DNA of 64,000 nt from JASGIT01 sp047601665 (GTDB lineage Bacteria > Pseudomonadota > Gammaproteobacteria > Burkholderiales > Burkholderiaceae_C): assembly GCA_047601665.1 (NCBI GenBank), contig JASGIT010000001.1:2542001-2606000 (forward strand), given 5' to 3'. Position 1 is the stretch's first letter, and each line of letters starts with the position of its first letter. Below, piece after piece: positions 44,396 to 52,875 of this stretch. The position numbers and the translations under genes were made by a program. The notes under the pieces are model-generated. The model was not told where the DNA came from. It did not search any database and worked only from the letters and a program-made list of their open reading frames with translations.

Positions 44396-45823
44396 ATGTC
44401 CGACGTGATGCCCCCCTTGGATGACGACCTCATCCCCAACCTGCCGCCCGACCGCGAGGTGGCGCAACTGCGCATTCCGCCGCACTCGATGGAGTCCGAA
44501 TCCAGCGTGCTCGGCGGCCTGCTGCTCGACAACAACGCCTGGGACCGCGTGGGCGATGTGCTGACCGAGGGCGACTTCTACCGCCACGAGCACAAGCTGA
44601 TCTTTGGCGCCATCGGCGCGCTGGTCAACGCCAGCAAGCCCGCCGACGTGATCACGGTGTACGAGCAACTCCAGGGCCTGGGCAAGGCCGAGGAGGTGGG
44701 CGGACTGCTCTACCTGAACCAGCTCGCGCAGTACGTGCCCAGCGCCACCAACATCCGCCGCTATGCGGAAATCGTGCGCGAGCGCGCCATCCTGCGCAAA
44801 CTGGTCACCGCCAGCGACGAGATCGCCACCAACGCCTTCAACACCCAGGGCCGCACGGTGGAGCGCATCCTCGATGAGGCCGAGGCCAAGATCTTCGCCA
44901 TTGGCGAGGAGGGCTCGCGCAACAAGCAGGGCTTCCAGTCGCTCGACAGCCTGGTGATCGACCTGCTCGACCGCGTGCAGGAAATGGCCGACAACCCCGT
45001 GGACGTGACCGGCGTGCCCACGGGCTTCGCCGACCTCGACCGCATGACCAGCGGCCTGCAGGCGGGCGACCTGGTGGTGCTGGCCGCGCGTCCTTCCATG
45101 GGCAAGACCTCGTTCGCCGTGAACATCGCCGAACACGTGGCGCTCAACGAAGGGCTGCCCGTGGCCATCTTCTCGATGGAAATGGGCGCGGCGCAGTTGG
45201 CGGTGCGTATCGTCGGCTCGATCGGCCGCGTGAACCAGGGCAACCTGCGTACCGGCAGGCTCAGCGACGAGGAATGGCCGCGCCTGACCGAAGCCATCGA
45301 GCGGCTGCGCACCGTGTCGCTGCACATCGACGAATCGCCGGGCCTCACGCCCACCGAGCTGCGCGCCAATGCGCGCCGCCTCGCGCGCCAGTGCGGCAAG
45401 CTGGGCCTGATCGTGGTGGACTACCTGCAGCTCATGAGCGGTTCGAGCTCGTCGGGCTCGGACAACCGCGCGACGGAACTGGGCGAGATCTCGCGCGGCC
45501 TCAAGATGCTGGCCAAGGAACTGCAATGCCCGGTGATCGCGCTGTCGCAGCTCAACCGCTCGGTGGAGCAGCGCACGGACAAGCGGCCCATGATGTCCGA
45601 CCTGCGCGAATCGGGCGCGATCGAGCAGGATGCGGACATCATCATGTTCATCTACCGCGACGACTATTACAACAAGGACTCGAACGAGCCCAACATCGCC
45701 GAAGTCATCATCGGCAAGCAGCGTAACGGCCCCACGGGCACGGTGAAGCTGTTCTTCCAGAAGAACCAGACGCGCTTCGAGAACCTCGCCACGGGCGACG
45801 ACAGCTACGGCGGAGGCTACTGA
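44396..45823 (+). CDS. dnaB: replicative DNA helicase DnaB
   Basis: Hexameric helicase at the replication fork. It has 475 aa: an N-terminal helical domain (about 30-130; LRIPPHSMESESSVLGGLLLDN) binding primase, and a RecA-like C-terminal domain with Walker A ARPSMGKTS (Lys237), Walker B LIVVDYLQLM and SQLNRSVEQR. It has no intein. Its last 7 bases overlap the 3' end of the convergent acyltransferase gene. A DnaA box lies upstream. Confidence 0.97.
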   Translation: MSDVMPPLDDDLIPNLPPDREVAQLRIPPHSMESESSVLGGLLLDNNAWDRVGDVLTEGDFYRHEHKLIFGAIGALVNASKPADVITVYEQLQGLGKAEEVGGLLYLNQLAQYVPSATNIRRYAEIVRERAILRKLVTASDEIATNAFNTQGRTVERILDEAEAKIFAIGEEGSRNKQGFQSLDSLVIDLLDRVQEMADNPVDVTGVPTGFADLDRMTSGLQAGDLVVLAARPSMGKTSFAVNIAEHVALNEGLPVAIFSMEMGAAQLAVRIVGSIGRVNQGNLRTGRLSDEEWPRLTEAIERLRTVSLHIDESPGLTPTELRANARRLARQCGKLGLIVVDYLQLMSGSSSSGSDNRATELGEISRGLKMLAKELQCPVIALSQLNRSVEQRTDKRPMMSDLRESGAIEQDADIIMFIYRDDYYNKDSNEPNIAEVIIGKQRNGPTGTVKLFFQKNQTRFENLATGDDSYGGGY

Positions 45824-46908
45824 GGCATTGCGACAGGCCGGGACGGATAGCGCGGCGCGGCTTGCCGGGGCTTGCGGTCACGCCACCACAGCGCCCAGCG
45901 CTCCACCGTGTAGAGCGACACGGCCGCCAGCAGGGCCGAGATGACCAGCCCCGCGGCCACCGTCACGGGCCAGGGGTATTCGGCCCGCAGGTAGCGCACC
46001 ACGGGGTAGTGCCACAGGTAGATGCCGTAAGAGAGCTTGCCCAGCCACACCAGCAGCGGGGCGCTGAGCATCTCGGCGATCAGGTTGTTCTGCGGCTTGT
46101 GCACGGCGACCAGGATGGCCAGCGTGGCCAGTTCCACCACGGTGATGCCCCAGGCCAGGGCGTTCATGTCGTCCCACTCCAGCGCCATCAGCAGCGGCAC
46201 GGCCAGCACCAGCCAGAGCCAGCGCGGCAGCTGCGCGCGCAGGCGCCCGAACAGATCGGGCCGCTCCACGATCAGCGCGGCCAACATGCTGCCCAGCAGC
46301 AGGCCCGTGGCGCGCGTGTCGAAGCGGAAGAACACCTCGTAGAACGCCTGCCCCTGCGCCACCCACAGCACGCGCCAGGCCCAGCCCAGGCAGAACAGCA
46401 GGGCGATGGTGCGCCACACCTTGCCGGGCGGCGTGCGGTGGATGATCCACATCAGCAGCGGCGGCCAGAGCAGGTAGAAATGCTCCTCCACGGCCAGCGA
46501 CCACATGTGCAGCAGCGTGTTGGGGCTGTCGAAGAAGGCGATGCCGTAGTCGGCCAGGTAGAGCGCGGACACCAGGGCGTCGGAGTGGACGTCGGTGAGT
46601 TCGGGCCAGATATGCGGCGCGGCCACGCAGTACACGGCCAGGAACAGCAGCAGCGCGGGCATGAGCCGCAGGAAGCGCCGCCGGTAGAACTGCCAGTAGT
46701 CGATGCGGCCCGTCTGCGCGACTTCCTGCAGCAGCAGCGTGGTGATGAGGTAGCCGCTGAGCACGAAGAACAGGTCCACGCCGAAGAACGCCCCTTCGAA
46801 CAGGGGCGCATGGGCGTGCGAGAGGATGACCAGCAGGATGGCAATGGCGCGCAGGCCATCCAGGGCAGGGTTGTAAGTGAGCGGTTTGACCTTCAAAACT
46901 CCGGGCAC
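45817..46908 (-). CDS. acyltransferase family 3 membrane protein (OafA/YrhL-like)
   Basis: 363-aa integral membrane O-acyltransferase with about ten helices. Family marks are PALDGLRAIAILLVILSHAHAP (catalytic His about residue 32), FFGVDLFFVLSGYLITTLL, YRRRFLRLMPALLLFL and SLAVEEHFYLLWP. Such enzymes acetylate or acylate surface glycans; the SGNH domain found in OafA proteins is missing. GTG 46908 is taken as the start but is uncertain (a TTG four codons in is also possible). Its stop overlaps dnaB tail to tail by 7 bp. Confidence 0.9.
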   Translation of the reverse strand: MPGVLKVKPLTYNPALDGLRAIAILLVILSHAHAPLFEGAFFGVDLFFVLSGYLITTLLLQEVAQTGRIDYWQFYRRRFLRLMPALLLFLAVYCVAAPHIWPELTDVHSDALVSALYLADYGIAFFDSPNTLLHMWSLAVEEHFYLLWPPLLMWIIHRTPPGKVWRTIALLFCLGWAWRVLWVAQGQAFYEVFFRFDTRATGLLLGSMLAALIVERPDLFGRLRAQLPRWLWLVLAVPLLMALEWDDMNALAWGITVVELATLAILVAVHKPQNNLIAEMLSAPLLVWLGKLSYGIYLWHYPVVRYLRAEYPWPVTVAAGLVISALLAAVSLYTVERWALWWRDRKPRQAAPRYPSRPVAMPQ

Positions 46909-46920
46909 TCCAATTCTTAA

Positions 46921-46940
46921 GGCACAGTAAAGACTGTGCC
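46921..46940. promoter_or_regulatory. perfect palindrome upstream of the acyltransferase gene
   Basis: GGCACAGT-AAAG-ACTGTGCC, an 8-bp perfect inverted repeat 12 bp upstream of the acyltransferase start. No T run follows on the minus strand (TTAAG), so an operator or a hairpin masking the start region is more likely than a terminator. Confidence 0.5.
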
Positions 46941-46990
46941 TCGGATGTGGCTGGAGTTCCTGGCGGGTCGTAAGAACTGGTAAATGCTAA

Positions 46991-47152
46991 GAGCGTGTTT
47001 ACGATCTCCATGCGGGTGCGTGGGCGCAGCCTCGGGCGGTCTGCCGCGTTGCAAATCCTCGCCATAGCTACGGCTATGGCTGTGGTTTGCGCCTTGCATC
47101 CCATCCCGATCCGCTGCCCCCGCACCTTCGCGCGGAGATCGTCAACACGCTC
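46991..47152. mobile_element. non-autonomous inverted-repeat element (MITE-like), copy type 1
   Basis: 162-bp non-coding element. The ends GAGCGTGTT-T-ACGATCTCC and GGAGATCGT-C-AACACGCTC form a terminal inverted repeat with one mismatch in the first 20 bp, continuing imperfectly for about 40 bp. The centre has a perfect GCCATAGC-TACG-GCTATGGC hairpin (47061-47080). A TAA flanks both ends (46988-46990, 47153-47155), possibly a target duplication. It carries no transposase. The right end supplies the last base of the stop codon of the adjacent small membrane-protein gene. The core resembles that of the element at 63252-63516. Confidence 0.7.
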
Positions 47153-47475
47153 TAACGCAGCGCGGCAACCAGGCCCGCCAAGGCGACCGCACCCGTGGCG
47201 GCGCAGCCCGCGATCAGCCAGCGCACCTTGCGCTGGAGCGCATCCAGCGCCGCGACCAGTTGCAGGTTGTGCTGCGCAAGCTGCCCGCTGAGTTGGGCCA
47301 GGTCGTCGCACTGCTTTTCGAGGGCTGCCACCTGCTGGGCCAGCGAGGCGTGGGCTTCGGCCTGGGCCTTGGAGGCGCCGAGCACGCGCCGGGCGGTCTG
47401 CACCAGCGTGGGCGCGGCCTCCAGCACATCGTTCCAGGGCACGAGCTTGAGCGCTCCCATCCATCCCAGCGCCAT
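47152..47475 (-). CDS. small coiled-coil membrane protein
   Basis: 107-aa protein of unknown family. A predicted coiled coil spans about residues 34-82 (KAQAEAHASLAQQVAALEKQCDDLAQLSGQL), followed by a C-terminal membrane helix (WLIAGCAATGAVALAGLVAAL), so it is probably tail-anchored. It starts 2 bp after the phoH-like gene and is almost certainly cotranscribed with it. Its TAG stop lies at the junction with a MITE-like element, so the natural C-terminus may have been altered by insertion. Confidence 0.75.
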   Translation of the reverse strand: MALGWMGALKLVPWNDVLEAAPTLVQTARRVLGASKAQAEAHASLAQQVAALEKQCDDLAQLSGQLAQHNLQLVAALDALQRKVRWLIAGCAATGAVALAGLVAALR

Positions 47476-47477
47476 GC

Positions 47478-49091
47478 CTACAGCACCTCGCTGGCAAAGT
47501 CGGCCAGGCGCGAGCGCTCGCCGCGCGCCAGCGTGATGTGCCCGCTGTGCGGCCAGCCCTTGAACTTGTCCACCGCGAAGGTCAGGCCCGACGAGCCTTC
47601 GGTGAGGTAGGGCGTGTCGATCTGCGCGAGGTTGCCCATGCAGATGATCTTGGTGCCGGGGCCGGCACGGGTGACCAGCGTCTTCATCTGCTTGGGCGTG
47701 AGGTTCTGCGCCTCGTCGATGATCACGTACTTGTTCAGGAAGGTGCGCCCGCGCATGAAGTTCATGCTCTTGATCTTGATGCGGCTCTTGACGAGTTCGT
47801 TGGTGGCGGCGCGGCCCCATTCGCCCGCGTTGCCGCCGTCGCCCTTGGTCAGGAATTCGAGGTTGTCGTCCAGCGCGCCCATCCAGGGGCCCATTTTTTC
47901 CTCTTCGGTGCCGGGCAGGAAGCCGATGTCCTCGCCCACGCTCACGGTGGCGCGGGTCATGATGATCTCGGTGTAGCGGCGCTCGTCCAGCACTTGCGTC
48001 AGCCCGGCGGCCAGCGCCAGCAGCGTCTTGCCCGTGCCGGCGGTGCCGGTGAGGGTGACGAAGTCCACCTCCGGGTCCATGAGCAGGTTCATCGCGAAGT
48101 TCTGCTCGCGGTTGCGCGTGGTCACGCCCCAGACGGCGTTCTTGGCGTGGCCGTAGTCCTTGAGGGTTTCGAGCACGGCGGTCTGGTCGCGGATTTCGGT
48201 CACGCGGGCGAACAGGCTGGGCTCGCCCGGCGCCTCGAAGTAGACGAACTGGTTGATGAGCAGCCCATCGACCACCGCGCCGCGGATGCGGTAGTAGGTG
48301 TGCGCGCCGCTCTGCCAGCTTTCCACGTTCTTGCCCGCGCGCGTCCAGAAATCGGGCGGCAGCGCGAGTGCGCCGGAGTAGAGCAGGTCGCCGTCTTCGA
48401 GCGCCTTGTCGTTCTGGTAGTCCTCGGCGGGCAGGCCCAGCGCGCGGGCCTTGACGCGCATGTTGATGTCCTTGGACACCAGCACCACCTCGCGCGGCGC
48501 GAACTGGGCGCGCAGCGCCTCGACCACGCCCAGGATCTGGTTGTCGGCCTTGCCCTGGGGCAGGCTGATGGGCAGGGTGTAGTTCAGCGGCGCGGTCTGG
48601 AAGAACAGGTTGCCGCCGGCGGCTTTCTGGCCCGTGGCGTTCAGGCGGATGCCCTGGGCCACGTCGGCGCCCTGGGTGGCGGCCAGGGCGTCGAGCGTGC
48701 GGCTGACCTGGCGGCCGTTGCGGGCCACTTCGGTCATGCCCTTCTTGTGGCCGTCCAGCTCCTCCAGCACGATCATGGGCAGGAAGATGTCGTGCTCCTC
48801 GAAGCGGAACAGGCTCGTGGGGTCGTGCAGCAGCACGTTGGTGTCGAGCACGAAGAGCTTGGCGGGGCCTGTGCCGCGGGCCTTGCGCGGCGCGGGGGCT
48901 GGAGCGGCGGCGGGCTGGGGAGCGGGCGCTGCCGCCTTGGGGGGCGCCATCTTGCGCGCTGCGGTTTTGCGCGGGGCCTTGGCTGCAGGGGCGGCTTCGG
49001 GTTCCGGCGGGACGACGGGCGCGGCTTTGGCGGTAAAGGCTTCCGGTGCCAGCAGTGCGGCGCGCTTGGCGGGGGCGGGGGGCAGGGGCAT
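47478..49091 (-). CDS. PIN domain-PhoH family ATPase
   Basis: 537-aa fusion. A Pro/Ala-rich basic leader (residues 1-75) precedes an N-terminal PIN nuclease domain (about 78-220; KLFVLDTNVLLHDPTSLF, VLEELDGHKKG, acidic metal ligands present). The PhoH ATPase domain (about 320-530) has Walker A GTAGTGKT (Lys355), Walker B-like YVIIDEAQNLTP and MGNLAQIDTPYL. PIN-PhoH proteins are described as RNA helicase/ribonucleases, sometimes paired with an upstream partner. ATG 49091 is preferred over an upstream in-frame codon lying in the bcp terminator region. Confidence 0.9.
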   Translation of the reverse strand: MPLPPAPAKRAALLAPEAFTAKAAPVVPPEPEAAPAAKAPRKTAARKMAPPKAAAPAPQPAAAPAPAPRKARGTGPAKLFVLDTNVLLHDPTSLFRFEEHDIFLPMIVLEELDGHKKGMTEVARNGRQVSRTLDALAATQGADVAQGIRLNATGQKAAGGNLFFQTAPLNYTLPISLPQGKADNQILGVVEALRAQFAPREVVLVSKDINMRVKARALGLPAEDYQNDKALEDGDLLYSGALALPPDFWTRAGKNVESWQSGAHTYYRIRGAVVDGLLINQFVYFEAPGEPSLFARVTEIRDQTAVLETLKDYGHAKNAVWGVTTRNREQNFAMNLLMDPEVDFVTLTGTAGTGKTLLALAAGLTQVLDERRYTEIIMTRATVSVGEDIGFLPGTEEEKMGPWMGALDDNLEFLTKGDGGNAGEWGRAATNELVKSRIKIKSMNFMRGRTFLNKYVIIDEAQNLTPKQMKTLVTRAGPGTKIICMGNLAQIDTPYLTEGSSGLTFAVDKFKGWPHSGHITLARGERSRLADFASEVL

Positions 49092-49113
49092 GGTCTTCGG
49101 TTCTCTAGAAAAC

Positions 49114-49143
49114 AAAAAGCCGCCGGGCGAACCGGGCGGCTTT
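49114..49143 (-). terminator. intrinsic terminator of the peroxiredoxin gene
   Basis: A 9-bp perfect stem AAAGCCGCC / GGCGGCTTT (49116-49124, 49135-49143) with a 10-nt loop. Read on the minus strand it is followed by TTTTTG. It lies 60 bp after the bcp stop and just before the phoH-like gene. Confidence 0.88.
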
Positions 49144-49203
49144 GGGTGGAAGGTGGAGTCGAATGCTTTCTGCTACAGGCACGGCCCCATTATGCAATCC
49201 AAA

Positions 49204-49692
49204 TCAAGCGGCTTTTTTGACCAGCGCCTTGAGCGATTTCACGGCCTTGAGCACTTCGTCCACGTGGCCCGGCACTTTCAGGCCGCGCCACTCCTGCGCC
49301 AGGAGGCCGTCGGGGCCGACGAGGAAGGTGCTGCGCTCGATGCCCTTGACCTTCTTGCCGTACATGATCTTGTTCTTGACCACGCCGAACATGTGGCACA
49401 TCTTCTCCTCGGTGTCGGCGATGAGCTCGAAGGGCAGTTCGAGCTTTTCCTTGAAATCGTCGTGCGACTTCATGTTGTCGCGCGACACGCCGAACACCGT
49501 GGCGCCGGCCTTCACGAAGTCCTTGTACTTGTCGCGGAACTGCATGGCCTCGGTGGTGCAGCCGGGGGTGTTGTCCTTGGGATAGAAGTACAGCACCAGA
49601 ATCTGGCCCAGGTGCGAGGTGTTGGAGACCTTGATGCCTCCGGTGGCGCTGGCTTCAAATTCGGGGAGGGGTTTGTTGACAACGATCGCCAT
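49204..49692 (-). CDS. bcp: thioredoxin-dependent thiol peroxidase (Bcp/PrxQ)
   Basis: Reduces hydrogen and organic peroxides using thioredoxin or a similar donor. It has 162 aa with the peroxidatic Cys45 in YPKDNTPGCTTEA. The resolving Cys five residues on in the E. coli enzyme is replaced by Met50, and the only other cysteine is Cys99 (KMCHMFG). It is therefore either a 1-Cys type or uses Cys99. A basic Lys-rich C-terminus (KSLKALVKKA) is present. It has its own terminator and is probably monocistronic. Confidence 0.93.
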   Translation of the reverse strand: MAIVVNKPLPEFEASATGGIKVSNTSHLGQILVLYFYPKDNTPGCTTEAMQFRDKYKDFVKAGATVFGVSRDNMKSHDDFKEKLELPFELIADTEEKMCHMFGVVKNKIMYGKKVKGIERSTFLVGPDGLLAQEWRGLKVPGHVDEVLKAVKSLKALVKKAA

Positions 49693-49814
49693 GGCGTCTC
49701 AATCTCTGCTGGAATAGTCGTTGGAATGCCGGGGGTGGCGGGTGTTGTTGCTCGTGGCGGAGCCCCCCGACCGAACCCGTGATTTTACCCTGAAACGGGG
49801 GTGGCCCCGCTGGT

Positions 49815-50189
49815 TCAGGGTTGTTCCAGCAGCAATGCCACTGCCACGCTGCGCCCTTCGGTGGCGAGGATGTTGTAGGTGCGGCAGGCGGCCGGGGTGT
49901 CCATGGTTTCGAGGCCGATGCGTTTTGCCATCAGCGGCGCGAGCCAGGCGGGCGGCGGAAAGCGCAGGCGCTGGCCGCTGCCGAAGATGACCAGTTCCAC
50001 CCCCAGGTCGGCCAGGGGGGCGAAGTGCCCGGGTGTCAGGTCTTCAAACCGTGCGCAGGGCCATTCAGCGCGGTGGCCGGCGGAGCTGAGGACGAGGCTG
50101 GTGGTGATTTTTTCCGCGTCTATGCCGATCCAGCCAGGGCCATAGCTGCTGATGGTCTGCGCGTCGGAGCGGTCGGGTTGGAACTTCAT
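49815..50189 (-). CDS. Mth938-like domain (DUF498) protein
   Basis: 124-aa protein matching the Mth938/NDUFAF3 fold family: YGPGWIGIDAEKITTSLVLSS, then FGSGQRLRFPP and a C-terminal EGRSVAVALLLEQP. Its function in bacteria is unknown; mitochondrial relatives help assemble complex I. ATG 50189 is used. A perfect TATAAT on the minus strand at 50207-50202 may be its -10. It is divergent from the aminotransferase gene with a 50-bp gap. Confidence 0.85.
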   Translation of the reverse strand: MKFQPDRSDAQTISSYGPGWIGIDAEKITTSLVLSSAGHRAEWPCARFEDLTPGHFAPLADLGVELVIFGSGQRLRFPPPAWLAPLMAKRIGLETMDTPAACRTYNILATEGRSVAVALLLEQP

Positions 50190-50239
50190 AACTGTGGTCA
50201 AATTATAGGTTTCGCCGCACCGCAACATCCTCCGCTGCC

Positions 50240-51469
50240 ATGAAGCCCCTTCGCAAATCCGCCAAGCTCGCCAACGTTCTCTACGATGTCCGTGGACCGA
50301 TCGTGGACGCGGCCAAGCAGATGGAGGACGAGGGCCAGAAGATCATCAAGCTGAACATCGGCAACATGGCCCCGTTCGGCTTCGACGCGCCCGAGGAAGT
50401 GCAGCAGGACATGATCCGCAATCTGCCCAACTCGGCGGGCTATTCCGACAGCAAGGGCATCTTCGCCGCGCGCAAGGCCGTGATGCACTACACGCAGCAG
50501 CTCGGCATCGCGGGCGTGACGCTGGAAGACATCTACCTGGGCAACGGCGCGAGCGAACTGATCGTGATGGCGACCAACGCGCTGCTCGACGAGGGCGATG
50601 AACTGCTCGTGCCCTCGCCCGATTACCCGCTGTGGACGGCGGCCACCAGCCTCTCGGGCGGCAAGCCGGTGCATTACGAATGCCGCGAGGAAGACGGCTG
50701 GATGCCCGACCTGGCCGACATGCGCGCAAAAATAGGCCCGCGCACGCGCGGCATCGTGGTCATCAACCCCAACAACCCCACGGGCGCGCTGTATTCCACC
50801 GAACTGCTCAAGGGCATCGTGCAGATCGCGCGCGAGCACAGCCTGGTGCTGCTGGTGGACGAGGTGTACGACAAGGTGCTGTACGACGACGCGCGGTTCA
50901 CCTCGATGGCGAGCCTGTCCACCGATGTGCTCACGCTCACCTTCAATTCCCTCTCCAAGGCCTACCGCTCCTGCGGCTACCGCGCGGGGTGGATGGTGGT
51001 GTCCGGCCCCAAGCATGATGCGCGCGACTACATCGAGGGGCTGAACATGCTGGCCAACCTCAAGCTCGGCTCCAACGTGCCGGGCCAGTGGGCCATCCAG
51101 ACCGCGCTGGGCGGTTACCAGAGCATCAATGACCTGGTGCGCGAAGGCGGCCGCCTGCGCCGCCAGCGCGACCTGGCGTATGAACTGATCACCGCCATTC
51201 CGGGCGTGACCTGCGTCAAGCCCCAGGCGGCGCTGTACATGTTCCCGCGGCTGGACCCGGCGCTGTACCCGATCGACGACGACCGCCAGTTCTTCATGGA
51301 AGTGCTGCGCGCCACGCGCGTGATGCTGGTGCAGGGCTCGGGCTTCAACTACCCCGGCAACCACCATTTCCGCATCGTGTTCCTGCCGCACGAGGATGAC
51401 CTGCGCGAGGCCATCAACCGGCTGGCCGGGTTCCTGGCGCAATACCGCAAGCGCTACGGCGCGGCCTGA
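50240..51469 (+). CDS. alaA: pyridoxal-phosphate aminotransferase, AlaA type
   Basis: Class I/II aminotransferase, most similar in layout to glutamate-pyruvate transaminase AlaA. It has 409 aa: start KPLRKSAKLANVLYDVRGPIVDAA, GNGASELIVMATNALLDEGDE, INPNNPTGA, the PLP lysine in NSLSKAYRSCGYRAGW, and C-terminal GSGFNYPGNHHFRIVFLP. It precedes hom and thrC, separated from hom by a dyad repeat. Such transaminases are commonly found upstream of hom in betaproteobacteria. Substrate specificity is inferred. Confidence 0.9.
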   Translation: MKPLRKSAKLANVLYDVRGPIVDAAKQMEDEGQKIIKLNIGNMAPFGFDAPEEVQQDMIRNLPNSAGYSDSKGIFAARKAVMHYTQQLGIAGVTLEDIYLGNGASELIVMATNALLDEGDELLVPSPDYPLWTAATSLSGGKPVHYECREEDGWMPDLADMRAKIGPRTRGIVVINPNNPTGALYSTELLKGIVQIAREHSLVLLVDEVYDKVLYDDARFTSMASLSTDVLTLTFNSLSKAYRSCGYRAGWMVVSGPKHDARDYIEGLNMLANLKLGSNVPGQWAIQTALGGYQSINDLVREGGRLRRQRDLAYELITAIPGVTCVKPQAALYMFPRLDPALYPIDDDRQFFMEVLRATRVMLVQGSGFNYPGNHHFRIVFLPHEDDLREAINRLAGFLAQYRKRYGAA

Positions 51470-51479
51470 AATACTCCTG

Positions 51480-51521
51480 TTTTTATAGCTGCCAGCGCAC
51501 ACTCCATAAGCGCTGGAGGCA
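51480..51521 (+). repeat. dyad repeat between the aminotransferase and hom
   Basis: Full copy: TTTTATAGCTGCCAGCGC, ACACTCC, ATAAGCGCTGGAGGC. One arm carries a change (GCAC for GCTT), so pairing is reduced to CAGCGC/GCGCTG. It ends 19 bp before the hom ATG, and its GGAGG tail is too far away to be the ribosome-binding site. Confidence 0.8.
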
Positions 51522-51540
51522 CTTTTGACTGGTAAAATCT

Positions 51541-52875
51541 ATGAAACCGATCCAAGTGGGCCTGCTGGGCATTGGCACCGTCGGCAGCGGCGTCTTCAAC
51601 GTGCTGCGACGCAACCAGGAAGAAATCCGCCGCCGCGCGGGCCGCGGCATCGAGATCACCATGGTTGCCGACCTGAACACCGAGCGCGCCCGCTCCATCG
51701 TGGGCGAGGGCGTGAAGGTGGTGGCCGACGCGCGCGAAATCATCGCCAACCCCGAGATCGACATCGTCATCGAACTCATCGGCGGCTACGGCGTGGCCAA
51801 GGCGCTGGTGCTCGAAGCCATTCAACAGGGCAAGCACGTGGTCACCGCCAACAAGGCGCTGCTGGCCGTGCACGGCACCGAAATCTTCGCCGCCGCATCG
51901 GCCAAGGGCGTGATGGTGGCGTTCGAGGCCGCCGTCGCGGGCGGCATCCCCATCATCAAGGCGCTGCGCGAGGGCCTGACGGCCAACCGCATCCAGTGGC
52001 TCGCGGGCATCATCAACGGCACGACGAACTTCATCCTGTCCGAGATGCGCGACAAGGGCCTGGACTTCGACGTGGTGCTGAAGGAAGCCCAGCGCCTGGG
52101 CTACGCCGAGGCCGACCCGACCTTCGACATCGAGGGCGTGGACGCCGCGCACAAGGCCACGATCATGAGCGCCATCGCGTTCGGCATCCCGGTGCAGTTC
52201 GACAAGGCCTACGTGGAAGGCATCACGCGCCTGTCGTCGGCGGACATCAGGTACGCCGAGCAACTGGGCTACCGCATCAAGCTGCTGGGCATCGCCAAGC
52301 GCGTCGACAAGGGCGTGGAACTGCGCGTGCACCCGTCGCTGATTCCCGCCAAGCGCCTGATCGCCAACGTGGAAGGCGCGATGAACGCCGTGGTGGTGCA
52401 GGGCGACGCCGTGGGCAGCACGCTGTACTACGGCAAGGGCGCGGGCTCCGAGCCCACGGCCAGCGCGGTGATCGCCGACCTGGTGGACATCGCCCGCCTG
52501 CACACCGCCGACCCCGAGAACCGCGTGCCGCACCTCGCCTTCCAGCCCAACACGCTGGCCGACGCCATGGGCGCGCTGCCCGTGCTGCCCATGAGCGAAG
52601 TGGTCACCAGCTACTACCTGCGCCTGCGCGTGGCCGACCAGGCGGGCGTGCTCGCCACCGTCACGGGCATCCTGGCCAACGCGGGCATCAGCATCGACGC
52701 CGTGCTGCAGCGCGAGGCCGACGAGGTGGCGGCGGGCGAGCGCGGCGAGACCGACGTGATCATCCTGACCCACGACACGCGCGAAGGCACGCTGAACGAC
52801 GCCATGGCGCAGATGCAGGCGCTGCCCACGGTGCTGGCGCCGATCACGCGCATCCGCAAAGAAGAACTCAATTGA
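51541..52875 (+). CDS. hom: homoserine dehydrogenase
   Basis: Reduces aspartate semialdehyde to homoserine, the step after Asd on the way to threonine and methionine. It has 444 aa: N-terminal Rossmann domain (GLLGIGTVGSGVFNVL), catalytic domain with NGTTNFILSEM and KLLGIAKRVDKGVELRVHPSLIP, and a C-terminal ACT domain (about 360-440; LRLRVADQAGVLATVTGILANAGISIDAVLQ) for threonine feedback. TAAAAT lies only 2 bp before the ATG and no ribosome-binding site is obvious. The SGNH gene overlaps its stop by one base. Confidence 0.97.
   Translation: MKPIQVGLLGIGTVGSGVFNVLRRNQEEIRRRAGRGIEITMVADLNTERARSIVGEGVKVVADAREIIANPEIDIVIELIGGYGVAKALVLEAIQQGKHVVTANKALLAVHGTEIFAAASAKGVMVAFEAAVAGGIPIIKALREGLTANRIQWLAGIINGTTNFILSEMRDKGLDFDVVLKEAQRLGYAEADPTFDIEGVDAAHKATIMSAIAFGIPVQFDKAYVEGITRLSSADIRYAEQLGYRIKLLGIAKRVDKGVELRVHPSLIPAKRLIANVEGAMNAVVVQGDAVGSTLYYGKGAGSEPTASAVIADLVDIARLHTADPENRVPHLAFQPNTLADAMGALPVLPMSEVVTSYYLRLRVADQAGVLATVTGILANAGISIDAVLQREADEVAAGERGETDVIILTHDTREGTLNDAMAQMQALPTVLAPITRIRKEELN

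Noticed and set aside
47040..47100. Central hairpin of the 47-kb element as a tRNA or small-RNA gene
   Set aside because: There is no cloverleaf, no T-loop consensus and no promoter or terminator. It is better explained as the core of an inverted-repeat element.
51524..51541. TTGACT and TAAAAT just before hom as a promoter
   Set aside because: The hexamers are only 2 bp apart and cannot work together. TAAAAT alone, 2 bp before the ATG, would give a leaderless mRNA, for which there is no other support.
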